From: Spiribacter halobius
GTDB taxonomy: Bacteria > Pseudomonadota > Gammaproteobacteria > Nitrococcales > Nitrococcaceae
NCBI RefSeq assembly: GCF_020883455.1
Contig: NZ_CP086615.1
Location: forward strand, 4,108,351-4,172,350
Length of the DNA: 64,000 nt
Direction of reading: 5' to 3'
In this document: piece after piece, positions 36,290 through 44,820 of the stretch
Numbering within the stretch: the first letter of the stretch is position 1
Layout of the letters: each line of letters starts with the position of its first letter
Notes under the pieces: model-generated
What the model was told of the DNA's origin: nothing
Databases searched by the model: none
What the model saw: only the letters and a program-made list of their open reading frames with translations
Position numbers and translations under genes: made by a program

Positions 36290-37039
36290 CTAGTCGTTCA
36301 GGTACGACTCTGACATCCCATCGAGCGTCATCTTTGCCTCCTGCCATTCCGGCATGGCCCGCTTGAGCAGTCGGTAGAAGCGGGAACTGTGGTTGTGCTC
36401 CCGCAGGTGGCAGAGTTCGTGAAGAATTACGTAGTCGATACAGCGGATCGGGGCCTTCACCAAGTCGGGGTTGAGAATGATTCTCCCGGCAGGGGAACAG
36501 CTACCCCACTGGGTTTGCATCGCCCGGATGGACCAGACGGGTGGCTCGTCCACCCATGGAAGCCGCTGGCTCACAGCAAGTAGTCGCCGCGCGAATATCT
36601 CGCCACCACGATACCGATACCAGCGGGCGAGCCGCCTCTTGATGGCGGCTGGGGAGTTATCCCGGGTCGTGACCCGGATCTGCCCCCGGAGCATCTTTAC
36701 GTTTTCCTCGGCGCTGGAGGGAATGACCTTCAACATATACCGGCGACCAAGGTAGAAGAGGGTCTCGCCACTGACGTACTGGCGTTCGAGCACTGAGGCG
36801 CGGCGTGCCTCGATGTCGTCAAGGTGTCGACTCACCCAGCGGGCGCGCTTCAGGAGCACCTCTTTGGCCTCGGCCAGAGTGGTGTCTTGCGGCGTTTCTA
36901 CTTCGACCAGGCCGTTTGGATAGACGTGGATTCGCGCTTCGTGCCCATCAGCCTCGCGTGCGTGCCAGTAGAACTTCAGTTTGCGTTCCCCGTATTGCAC
37001 CGCGTGCGTCTTGCCGTGCAGCCGCTGGATATCAGTCAC
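36290..37039 (-). CDS. YgjP/DUF45-family metallopeptidase-like protein
   Basis: A 249-residue protein of the YgjP (COG1451) family. The zinc-binding HELCHLREHNHSSRFY motif lies near residue 215, and the N-terminal half contains VEVETPQDTTLAEAKEVLLKRARWVSRHL, typical of the family. Homologues are frequently the last gene of type I restriction operons, as here, where the start overlaps the hsdR end by eight bases. The function in restriction is not established; protease activity is predicted from the HExxH-like motif only. Confidence 0.85.
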   Translation of the reverse strand: MTDIQRLHGKTHAVQYGERKLKFYWHAREADGHEARIHVYPNGLVEVETPQDTTLAEAKEVLLKRARWVSRHLDDIEARRASVLERQYVSGETLFYLGRRYMLKVIPSSAEENVKMLRGQIRVTTRDNSPAAIKRRLARWYRYRGGEIFARRLLAVSQRLPWVDEPPVWSIRAMQTQWGSCSPAGRIILNPDLVKAPIRCIDYVILHELCHLREHNHSSRFYRLLKRAMPEWQEAKMTLDGMSESYLND

Positions 37040-40000
37040 GTCTCAGCCCGACTCTCACGATGTGGACGACTTGATCCAGGATTCGGTTGGCATTGTCCAG
37101 GCCGAAGCGCCTGAACAAATCCGGGAGCAGCGCCTTGCGGATGCCGGCGTCGATACCACCGGGGTTCAGTGTGTTCTCCGCCACCACGTCGGCAACCGTC
37201 TCGTCGATCTTCAGCGCCAGCTGGATTAACTCGTCGGCGTCCTCCTCCATCCGTGCGTCAACCTCCTCATCGCCCATCACCAATCGGAAAACACCAAAGT
37301 AGGCCTTGGCGTGGGGCCTGCTGGCCAGCGCCTCCGGAATGCCCGGGGTGCGCCGCTCGTTCACGCGGTCCTCGAACGCCCGGAACAGTGCATATTGCTT
37401 TACCGGATGATCGAACAGCGCGTCGGCCTCCTCGATGGCCTTCTTCAACAGCTCGGAGAACACCTTCTGCGCATATGGGTCATCCCGCAGATCCTGCTCG
37501 ATAGTCTTCCGAGTGCGCGTGCGAATGGTGTCCGCCTCGTTGCGGGTCTTCTGGTCGTCCCACTCTTCGGGGTTCTGGCCCAGACGATCCACCTCGTATG
37601 TGCCTTCGCCCTCCTTGACCTTAAGCCCGACGACGTCCCGATCCACGAGCTTGCGGATCTGCTTCTCGTAGGCGCTGTAGTCCACCGTCTCCTGCGCGTC
37701 CTGACGGGCGATTTGGCGGAGTTCGGTGAAGAACTTGAGGTCGCGCTTATATGTGTTGAGCATCGCCTCGGTAAAGGACTTGTCCTCGAAGAACGAGTGA
37801 GATGAACGGGCCACCTGCAGGCACACGCCGAATTCCGTCAGCGCCTCATAGAAGTCCTCGCGCAGTTTCTGACGCGCGTCGTACTCGACGCCCTCGCTGT
37901 CGGTCTCGTAGCGCGGCATCAGCACCTGCCGGAACGCTTCCTGATCGTAGGTGTTTTCCACCCCCTGGAAGAACGACCACAGTTTCTCGTGCAGCTTCGG
38001 AAGGCGCTTGTACTCGGTGCTCACACTCCGGTAGAGGCCATCGATGTCGTCGATGTCGTAGCCGCCCTGGGTATGTTCCTCCAGGTTCTGGTACTGCTTG
38101 ATGGCGGTATCCAGCTCGGCGAGGATGCCCCGATAGTCAATCAGCAGTCCGTAGGCCTTTTCCTCGTGCAACCGGTTCACCCGCGCAATGGCTTGGATCA
38201 GGTTGTGCCCCTTTAGCGGCTTGTCGATATACAGCACCGCGTTGAGCGGCTCGTCGAAGCCGGTGAGCAGCTTGTCCACCACGATCAATAGATCGGGATC
38301 GCCCTCCATGCCGAAGTGCTCGATGGCCTGGCGCTCGTATTCGTAGGGGTCACCCTGGACGTTGTTCGACCACCACTGCTGCACCTCCGGCAGCTCGGCC
38401 TCGTCCACCTCACTGTGGCCCTCTCGAGTATCCGGCGGCGAGATCACCACACGGGAAGTGACTAGCTCAGTCTCGTCCAGGAATTTCTTGAAGCGGATGG
38501 CGGAAAGCTTGCTGTCACAGGCCACTTGGCCCTTCAGGCTCTTGCCCAGCTTTTTGAAGTGCTGATTAAAATGGATCGCGATATCCCACGCGATCAGTCG
38601 GATGCGGTTCTCGGCGCCGTAGATGGCACCGCGCTTGGCGTACTTCCGTTTGAGGTCCGCCTTCTGGTCGTCGCTCAGCCCCTGGGTTATGGTCTCGAAC
38701 CAATTGTCGATGGCCTCCTGGTTCACATCCAGCGCCGGGCGACGCTCTTCGTACAGCAACGGCGCCACCGTTTTGTCCTCCACGGCCCGACGCATCGTGT
38801 AGGCGTGGACGATGGGCCCGAAGGTATCAACCGTCTCTTGGCGATCCTTCTTGAGCAGCGGGGTGCCGGTGAAAGCGATATAGCCCGCCCGCGGCAGCGC
38901 CTTGCGCATGCGCTGATGGTTCTCACCGCCATGGCTGCGGTGACCCTCGTCCACCAGCACCAGCAGGTTCTCTCTGGGGTTGTAGCACTCCTTGTACTTG
39001 ATCGCGGACAGGAACTTCTGCACCAGCGTGAAGATCACGCGCTGGTTGCCCTTGCCGATCTGCCAGGCCAGCTCGCGGCCGGAGCCCACCCGCGCATGGC
39101 CTGCCTCACCGGTACTCACCGAGGCTAGGCCCAATGCGCCCGCGGCGGCAAAGGTGCGCGAAAGCTGCTTCTCCAGATCCACGCGGTCGGTGACCACCAC
39201 CACGCGGCACTGCTTGAGGGACTCGTGCAGCACCAGCAGCTTGCTGAGAAACACCATGGTGAACGACTTGCCGGAGCCGGTGGTATGCCAGATCACCCCA
39301 CCCTGGCGGGAACCCTTGGCGTCCACCTGGCTGACCTTCTCCAGCAGTTCCTCTATACCGAAGAACTGCTGATAGCGGGCGATGATCTTCTCGTTCTTGT
39401 AGAAGAGGATGTAGTAGCGCAGCAGCTTCAGGAGCCGCGCCGGACTGAGAATGCCGATGAGCAGTTCGTCCTGCTCCGTGGGCAGCACGGGTCCGGACCA
39501 CAACTGCTCGAAGTGATCACGAACGGCCGGGGCACGGTCGGCGAAGAGCGCGTCGACTTGCTCGTCGCTCAGTGGTCGGTTCTTGATCGCCTCGCGTTCG
39601 ACCTCGCTGATGCGCTCCTCCTTCCAGAGAGACCAGAACTTCCTCGGCGTGCGTGTGGTGCCGTAACGTCCTTGGGTCTGACTCACCGCCACCAGCACCT
39701 GGGCGAAAGCGAACAGGTAAGGGATCTCCTGCACGCCCTGGTTGCGCAGCATCTGGCTGATGCTCTCGTCGATCATGGACTTGTTCGGATTGCCGGAAGC
39801 GGCCCGCTTGGCCTCGATCACCACCACCGGGATGCCATTGAGAAAGCCGACCACGTCAGGACGCCTGTGGCCCGTAGCGGAGGCGTTCTGCACCTCCATT
39901 TCCTCGGTGACCAGGAAGCTGTTCCGATCGATATCGTCCCAATCAACCAGCGGCACGGTGACCGCGTGCCGCTTACCATCAGGCATGAACTCATTGACGG

Positions 40001-40322
40001 TGATGCCCAGGGTGAGCATGTCGTGCACCGCCTCGTTGGCCGACATCAACCCCTCGGCCAGTCCCGGCGCGGCGAGCGTGCTGAGCACCTGCTGGATGCC
40101 TTCGCTGGAGAGCCGATAGGTCTCGGCCTTGTACTCGAAGCGGTGCTGGCGCAGAAACTCGATCAGCGTCGGGCGCAACAGTACCTCGCGCGCGGAGTCT
40201 CCGCGCAGCTCCATAACCTCCGCCGGCGAGCGGTATTCCCAGCCCAGCTTCATCAATGTCACCAAGGCCGGAATATGCGAAGCGTAGAGCTCCCCGGTGT
40301 TGGGGGTTACTTTATCCAACAA
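37032..40322 (-). CDS. hsdR: Type I restriction enzyme R subunit
   Basis: A 1096-residue HsdR. The N-terminal PD-(D/E)xK nuclease is visible as RRPDVVGFLNGIPVVVIEAKR (about 150-175). The SF2 helicase/translocase motor follows with HTTGSGKSFTM (motif I), VDEGHRSHGG (motif II) and FTGTPLLKK (motif III). A helical C-terminal domain binds the methylase. It translocates DNA and cuts unmethylated molecules. The start is probably TTG (40322 or 40319), with GGAGAG just upstream. It follows hsdS by 31 bases. Confidence 0.93.
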   Translation of the reverse strand: MLDKVTPNTGELYASHIPALVTLMKLGWEYRSPAEVMELRGDSAREVLLRPTLIEFLRQHRFEYKAETYRLSSEGIQQVLSTLAAPGLAEGLMSANEAVHDMLTLGITVNEFMPDGKRHAVTVPLVDWDDIDRNSFLVTEEMEVQNASATGHRRPDVVGFLNGIPVVVIEAKRAASGNPNKSMIDESISQMLRNQGVQEIPYLFAFAQVLVAVSQTQGRYGTTRTPRKFWSLWKEERISEVEREAIKNRPLSDEQVDALFADRAPAVRDHFEQLWSGPVLPTEQDELLIGILSPARLLKLLRYYILFYKNEKIIARYQQFFGIEELLEKVSQVDAKGSRQGGVIWHTTGSGKSFTMVFLSKLLVLHESLKQCRVVVVTDRVDLEKQLSRTFAAAGALGLASVSTGEAGHARVGSGRELAWQIGKGNQRVIFTLVQKFLSAIKYKECYNPRENLLVLVDEGHRSHGGENHQRMRKALPRAGYIAFTGTPLLKKDRQETVDTFGPIVHAYTMRRAVEDKTVAPLLYEERRPALDVNQEAIDNWFETITQGLSDDQKADLKRKYAKRGAIYGAENRIRLIAWDIAIHFNQHFKKLGKSLKGQVACDSKLSAIRFKKFLDETELVTSRVVISPPDTREGHSEVDEAELPEVQQWWSNNVQGDPYEYERQAIEHFGMEGDPDLLIVVDKLLTGFDEPLNAVLYIDKPLKGHNLIQAIARVNRLHEEKAYGLLIDYRGILAELDTAIKQYQNLEEHTQGGYDIDDIDGLYRSVSTEYKRLPKLHEKLWSFFQGVENTYDQEAFRQVLMPRYETDSEGVEYDARQKLREDFYEALTEFGVCLQVARSSHSFFEDKSFTEAMLNTYKRDLKFFTELRQIARQDAQETVDYSAYEKQIRKLVDRDVVGLKVKEGEGTYEVDRLGQNPEEWDDQKTRNEADTIRTRTRKTIEQDLRDDPYAQKVFSELLKKAIEEADALFDHPVKQYALFRAFEDRVNERRTPGIPEALASRPHAKAYFGVFRLVMGDEEVDARMEEDADELIQLALKIDETVADVVAENTLNPGGIDAGIRKALLPDLFRRFGLDNANRILDQVVHIVRVGLRRD

Positions 40323-40353
40323 GATGCTCTCCGGTTCCTGGTCATGATCGGCC

Positions 40354-41568
40354 TCAGGCAGTGGCCTGTTCCGCCTCGTCCACTTTGACGCGGCGCTTTC
40401 CAGTGAGGAGCTGCTGCATCAGAGCCTTCTTTTCCTGCTCCAACTGCTCCACCTGTTCCTTCAGGTAGCTAATAACCTCATCTTCTTTGCTCAACACTTC
40501 AGCTATCGCTCGCTGCTCGCTACGCTCAGGCACAACGACCTTGATCTTTGAGAACTGCTGGTACTTCAGATTTAACGTATCTGATACTAAGCCCTGGGAA
40601 TTCCGGTAGAAGCGATGCACCATTCTCGGCAACTTAAAGAGATAGGATGCGAAGCGTGGGTCAATGTCCTTTTTGGGCTTAAGGACGGTATATGCCGGAC
40701 TAACAATACCTTCACGGCTGGATAACCCCGAAACGCCTTGCCACATGCGCATGGTGTTATAGGCAATATCGCCGGGACATACTCTAAGATACTTCGATTT
40801 GTCGTCGCTGGAGGTATCCTTTCTTCCAACCTTGCCTTGGCTAATGATGCCCTGTTCCGAGGTGACCGAGAGGAGCGGCAACCCTATAGCTCCAAACTCC
40901 TTTCTTTCCTCAAACAGGTCGCCGAGGGGCGCTTCAATCCACGCGCGCTCATACCCTGGCAACCGCTTCTTCCCCGTCAGCAACTGCTGCATCAGGGCCT
41001 TTTTCTGCTGCTCGCTATTGGCCAGAAGCTGCTCTGTGGTGGCAATGGCTTCGCCCCAGGTGGAGAGGATTTTGGCAATTTTTTCTTGTTCTTGCAGCGG
41101 CGGAACAAGAACTGGAAACTCTTTAAGCTGAGTGGAATTTATCGAGGCAAGATTCGTGCTTCGCTTAGAGCAATTCAGAAAGTACGTTTTTCCATAATTA
41201 CTTGCGGCCAATGCAGCGAGGAAATATGGCTCAATGACGCCACGGTTTACTCTCACCGCAAAAACATGGTTCTGATGAAGGCACGGATCTACTCTCCCAT
41301 CCCACACATCGCCGCGGCCGAGCTTGTCGAAATCTCCCCCCTCGTTCATGAGGACATCGCCTACTTTGAGTGAATAACGCTCGAGCTGGCTCTTTTCTAT
41401 TTCGATGGTTTTAAGTTCGGTTGTGTCAATATATCCATCTTGAACATTCGCAACACGAAGATAGGGGACGCTAACCCCATCTTTCAGTCCGCTTTTGCCC
41501 TTGGCCACGCCCGAACGTACCTCAGCAATTTTAACCAACGGCACTCTTTCCCACCCCTCAGGAACCAT
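40354..41568 (-). CDS. hsdS: Type I restriction specificity subunit, two-TRD
   Basis: A 404-residue HsdS with two target-recognition domains, each followed by a conserved coiled-coil segment: LVPPLQEQEKIAKILSTWGEAIATTEQLLANSEQQKKALMQQLLTGKKRLPG in the middle and VPERSEQRAIAEVLSKEDEVISYLKEQVEQLEQEKKALMQQLLTGKRRV at the end. It determines the bipartite recognition sequence of the HsdRMS complex. The start ATG overlaps the hsdM stop by 11 bases. The region is less GC-rich than its neighbours, common for variable TRDs. The recognition sequence cannot be read from the protein. Confidence 0.92.
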   Translation of the reverse strand: MVPEGWERVPLVKIAEVRSGVAKGKSGLKDGVSVPYLRVANVQDGYIDTTELKTIEIEKSQLERYSLKVGDVLMNEGGDFDKLGRGDVWDGRVDPCLHQNHVFAVRVNRGVIEPYFLAALAASNYGKTYFLNCSKRSTNLASINSTQLKEFPVLVPPLQEQEKIAKILSTWGEAIATTEQLLANSEQQKKALMQQLLTGKKRLPGYERAWIEAPLGDLFEERKEFGAIGLPLLSVTSEQGIISQGKVGRKDTSSDDKSKYLRVCPGDIAYNTMRMWQGVSGLSSREGIVSPAYTVLKPKKDIDPRFASYLFKLPRMVHRFYRNSQGLVSDTLNLKYQQFSKIKVVVPERSEQRAIAEVLSKEDEVISYLKEQVEQLEQEKKALMQQLLTGKRRVKVDEAEQATA

Positions 41569-43072
41569 ATCCCAGCTCCTTCAGGTAGCCGTCCATCTCC
41601 TGCTCCAGCGTTGCCAACTTGTCCTTGAGCTGCTTGCGCTCGGCCCGCACCGCCATCAAGTCGATCTCTTCCTCTTCCTCGAAGGTATCCACGTAGCGGG
41701 GAATATTCAGATTGAAGTCGTTCTCCGCGATTTCCGCCGGCGTGGCGAGGTGAGCGTATTTGTCCACTTCGACGCGAGCTGTGTAGGTCTCGACGATCTT
41801 GCGGATATTCCCTTCGGACAACGCGTTCTGGTTCTTTCCCGGCTGGAACTCCCGGCTGGCGTCGATGAAAAGCACGTTCTCGTCGGTCTTGTCCTGGCGG
41901 AACACCAGGATCGCTGCCGGGATACCGGTGCCGTAGAACAGCTTCTCCGGCAGACCGATAACGGCATCCAGCAGGTCCTCCTCGATCAAGTGCTTGCGGA
42001 TCTTCCCTTCGCTGGAGCCGCGGAACAGCACGCCATGGGGCACCACCACGCCCATACGGCCCGTGCCGGGCTTCAGCGTTTCGACCATGTGCAGGATGAA
42101 GGCGTAGTCGCCCTTGGTCTTCGGCGGCACACCGCGGCGGAAGCGGCCGTAGGGGTCATCGCCGGCGCCTTCGTGGCCCCACTTGTCCAGAGAGAACGGC
42201 GGATTGGCGGCCACTACATCGAAATGCTTTAGGCGACCTTCATCGTCCAGCAGCTTCGGGTTTCGCAGGGTGTCGCCCCACTCGATCTTGTGGTTATCCA
42301 CCCCGTGCAGAAACATATTCATCTTCGCCAGCGCCCAGGTGCTGCCGATGGCCTCCTGACCGTACAGGGCGAAGCGCTTCGAGCCGTTGTAGGCGTTCTT
42401 GATCTGGTTGGCGCATTTCAGCAGCAGCGAACCGGACCCGCAGGCTGGATCGCAAATCTCGTCGCCTTCCTTCGGGGCCAGCAGCTCAGCGATCAGTTCG
42501 GAGACCTCAGCCGGCGTGTAAAACTCGCCGGCCTTCTTACCGGACGTCGCCGCGAACTGGGCGATCAGGTACTCGTAGGCGTTGCCGATGATATCCAGCC
42601 GACCAATGCGGCTGGGACGCAGGTTCAGTTCCGGCCGATAGAAGTCCTCCAGCAGCGCCCTGAGGATCTCGTTTTTGTGCTTCTCGTCACCGAGCTTGGT
42701 AGAGTTGAAGCTGATGTCCTGAAAGACGTCACTCAGCTTCTGACTGTTGCTTTCCTCGATGGCGTGCAGCGCCTTGTCGATGCGCTCACCGTTACCCGGC
42801 TCATGCCGGCGCTTGTACAGGTCGTAGAAGTTGGCGCCCTCTGGCAGCACGAACCGCTCGTTCTTCATCAGCTCCTGGATCAGTTCCGGGTGGTCGCCAT
42901 GCTCTTCCTGATACTGCTCCCAGTGGTCCTGCCAGACGTCCGACAAGTACTTCACGAACAGCATGGTGAGCACATAGTCCTTATAGATGCTCGGGTCCAC
43001 GGTGCCGCGGAAGGTGTCGCAGGCGCGCCAAACGGCCTTATTGATCTGGTCCTGGTTGATCGTGTTGCTCAC
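41558..43072 (-). CDS. hsdM: Type I restriction-modification methylase subunit
   Basis: A 504-residue N6-adenine methyltransferase. The N-terminal HsdM helical bundle (KAVWRACDTFRGTVDPSIYKDYVLTMLFVKYLSDVW) precedes the SAM motif DPACGSGSLLLK and the catalytic NPPFSLDKWG. A C-terminal coiled coil (VRAERKQLKDKLATLEQEMDGYLKELGYGS) contacts HsdS. The start overlaps the upstream small hsdS-like gene by ATGA. All catalytic motifs are intact. Confidence 0.95.
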   Translation of the reverse strand: MSNTINQDQINKAVWRACDTFRGTVDPSIYKDYVLTMLFVKYLSDVWQDHWEQYQEEHGDHPELIQELMKNERFVLPEGANFYDLYKRRHEPGNGERIDKALHAIEESNSQKLSDVFQDISFNSTKLGDEKHKNEILRALLEDFYRPELNLRPSRIGRLDIIGNAYEYLIAQFAATSGKKAGEFYTPAEVSELIAELLAPKEGDEICDPACGSGSLLLKCANQIKNAYNGSKRFALYGQEAIGSTWALAKMNMFLHGVDNHKIEWGDTLRNPKLLDDEGRLKHFDVVAANPPFSLDKWGHEGAGDDPYGRFRRGVPPKTKGDYAFILHMVETLKPGTGRMGVVVPHGVLFRGSSEGKIRKHLIEEDLLDAVIGLPEKLFYGTGIPAAILVFRQDKTDENVLFIDASREFQPGKNQNALSEGNIRKIVETYTARVEVDKYAHLATPAEIAENDFNLNIPRYVDTFEEEEEIDLMAVRAERKQLKDKLATLEQEMDGYLKELGYGS

Positions 43073-43659
43073 TTCTCTGCCCCGTTCAGTAACCGCTGGA
43101 ACATGCCGTGCACCAAGGTTTCTCCGTTCTCAATAAGTGCTTCCGAGAGCCGCCGCTCCTTTTCCCACAGGGCGTTCAGTCGAAGGATCTTCTCCTGTGT
43201 CTGACGGGCGGGCAGCGACAACTCGAAATCCCGAAGGGCCTTCTTGTTGATGGAGAAGATGCTGGTTCCCGACTGAAGCTCGGCAAGCCGCCTCTGGGTA
43301 TCTTCGTAGTTCAAGGTCCAGCACAGGAACTCCGGCGAGATAGGACCGCTATTCCGAACTCTAAGCACGAGGAACTGGTTCGACGGCACGACCTGGCTTT
43401 TCTCGTCGCAAAATACTGCGGCTCGGTTGTAGCTACCCTTCGCCGCGAACACCACTTCGCCCGGTTCAAGCACTGGCGGCCGACCTTCACTGTGCCACTC
43501 GATGACGGAAAGACGCGATGGATCGACGACGGTGGTGTCCCGGACATCACGAATCTGGAGGCCTAGCAGTCCGCTGGCATACGACTCCGATGTGGCTTTG
43601 CGGAATGTATACCCGCTGCGCACCTGAGCGATTTCTCCGATTGATACGGTTCGTGTCAT
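43069..43659 (-). CDS. Half-size HsdS-like specificity protein, single TRD
   Basis: A 196-residue protein with a single target-recognition domain: MTRTVSIGEIAQVRSGYTFRK at the start, a central TRD, then the DFELSLPARQTQEKILRLNALWEKERRLSEALIENGETLVHGMFQRLLNG helix. The order TRD then coiled-coil spacer matches one half of an HsdS. It is encoded before hsdM and overlaps it by four bases, so it is co-translated with the methylase. It could form homodimers giving a palindromic specificity, or compete with the full HsdS; this is inference. It is not a truncated pseudogene by appearance, having a clean start and stop. Confidence 0.8.
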   Translation of the reverse strand: MTRTVSIGEIAQVRSGYTFRKATSESYASGLLGLQIRDVRDTTVVDPSRLSVIEWHSEGRPPVLEPGEVVFAAKGSYNRAAVFCDEKSQVVPSNQFLVLRVRNSGPISPEFLCWTLNYEDTQRRLAELQSGTSIFSINKKALRDFELSLPARQTQEKILRLNALWEKERRLSEALIENGETLVHGMFQRLLNGAEK

Positions 43660-43702
43660 CTGTCCCTCTTTCAGTTGGGCGCCGTCCTTGGCACCTCGCC
43701 AA

Positions 43703-43987
43703 TCAGGCCGCCTGACGTTCCAACAGCTCCTTCAGGTAGCGGGAAGCCCGGTCGTCGGACACGTTGGCCCACGCAGCCTCGCCGCTGAGCCTCGTTACCA
43801 GTATCCCGTCGTCGGGGTCCATCGCGCCCTTCAGGTAGTCCCGAACCTGGGCCGCCGTCTGAGTGGTTCCAATAATCCAGGTCGACTCCAGAGGGCGACA
43901 CCAGACGCTGTAACTTCTGAGCCTCTCGTAGAGGGCCTGATAATCCCGCTGCTCGCGCAGGTCGTAGTCGACTTGATAAATTCGCAT
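43703..43987 (-). CDS. Small Cas2-like (SinR-annotated) protein at head of the hsd operon
   Basis: A 94-residue protein: MRIYQVDYDLREQRDYQALYERLRSY, then PLESTWIIGTTQTAAQVRDYL and DGILVTRLSGEAAWANV. The YDL...LESTW...VTRLSG pattern matches small proteins often annotated SinR family, whose predicted ferredoxin-like fold resembles Cas2/VapD. They frequently accompany type I restriction operons. Nuclease activity is not shown; the first-strand Asp of YDL is conserved. It is the first gene of the operon, 43 bases before the half-HsdS gene. Confidence 0.65.
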   Translation of the reverse strand: MRIYQVDYDLREQRDYQALYERLRSYSVWCRPLESTWIIGTTQTAAQVRDYLKGAMDPDDGILVTRLSGEAAWANVSDDRASRYLKELLERQAA

Positions 43988-44024
43988 GCTTTATCGCCTC
44001 TCATAACGAACAGGTTCTATAGCA

Positions 44025-44050
44025 CTGCGGCAGGTGGCGGCCTGCCGCAG
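44025..44050. promoter_or_regulatory. Perfect palindrome upstream of the hsd operon
   Basis: CTGCGGCAGG, a six-base spacer, then CCTGCCGCAG: a perfect 10-bp inverted repeat 38 bases before the first hsd-operon gene. There is no T-run, so it is not an obvious intrinsic terminator. A regulator-binding site or mRNA leader hairpin is likely. No controller protein gene is recognisable in the operon. Confidence 0.45.
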
Positions 44051-44720
44051 ACCTTCGGGCCCTGACTGAGAAGTTATAGAAGATCTACTGTGAAGCCAGC
44101 GCCCTCAAGAACGCTACCTGCGGCGGCGGCTACTGTCAATGCGATCGGGGCACAGTAGAGTTGCTATCAGCTATGAGAGCGGACAGCAAAACAGCGGCAC
44201 TCCTCAGAACTCCGCCATTCGCGCTGCCTGGGGGCTGCGTTGGCACCAGCTGGGCACCGACCAGACGGGGTAGCTGGGTTGGGCTCTTTTCGGCGGGCTG
44301 TACGCGCGGCCCAATGGGTCTGCGGGCCAGTTCCTTCGCCTCGTCCCACGCAGCGGCAGGCACGCAGTGTCTAGCCGCGAGGGGCAATGTGGTTTGCGTG
44401 ATGCCAGAACGGAGGCCTTGGCTGGGCCGCTCGCGGTCGGTGACCAACACGTAATTTCAAGAGCGCCGTGTGTATCATCGAGTAGCGGGTGCACCTCTCA
44501 TGGAAGGCCCTGTCGGTGGCGCCCTTCAGTCGACGTCAGTGGGGATATTCCCACGCGTGGTCCTTGCGCTCCCTCGTCCCATCGTGTTCGCGAAGGAGCG
44601 ACTGCAGCCCCCTTATCCTGCACGCCGATTCGATGAGCCTAACGGTGCGTTCCGCGGTGAAACTTCGTGTACCCCTGAAAGCAGATCGGCCACCGTTTGC
44701 CACGGTGGCGCATCGGTTTT

Positions 44721-44789
44721 GTCTCTAACCTCTTCCAAATTGGGACGGAAGAGTCTCGAACCTTTTCCAACTGTCTCAAACCTTATTCC
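44721..44789 (-). repeat. Three direct repeats at the attTn7 position (candidate TnsB sites)
   Basis: Read on the minus strand away from glmS: GGAATAAGGTTTGAGAC (44789-44773), GGAAAAGGTTCGAGAC (44768-44753) and GGAAGAGGTTAGAGAC (44736-44721). The first two start about 20 bases apart, the third 32 bases on. The array starts about 32 bases beyond the last base of the glmS stop; Tn7 inserts 23-27 bases after glmS. Closely spaced repeats there resemble TnsB sites at a Tn7-like right end. No matching inverted set was found at another end, and no clear TGT terminus is visible. Confidence 0.5.
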
Positions 44790-44820
44790 ACCGATCCATC
44801 TGCGCCTGACCGGGCCCCTG

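Larger units (their letters stand above)
43988..44820. other. 833-base gene-free stretch between the hsd operon and glmS
   Basis: No gene with credible codon use on either strand. It contains the hsd-side palindrome (44025-44050), a CCACCGT-TTGCC-ACGGTGG hairpin at 44690-44708, and three direct repeats next to glmS (listed separately). Its glmS end is the location of attTn7 in many bacteria. Confidence 0.6.
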
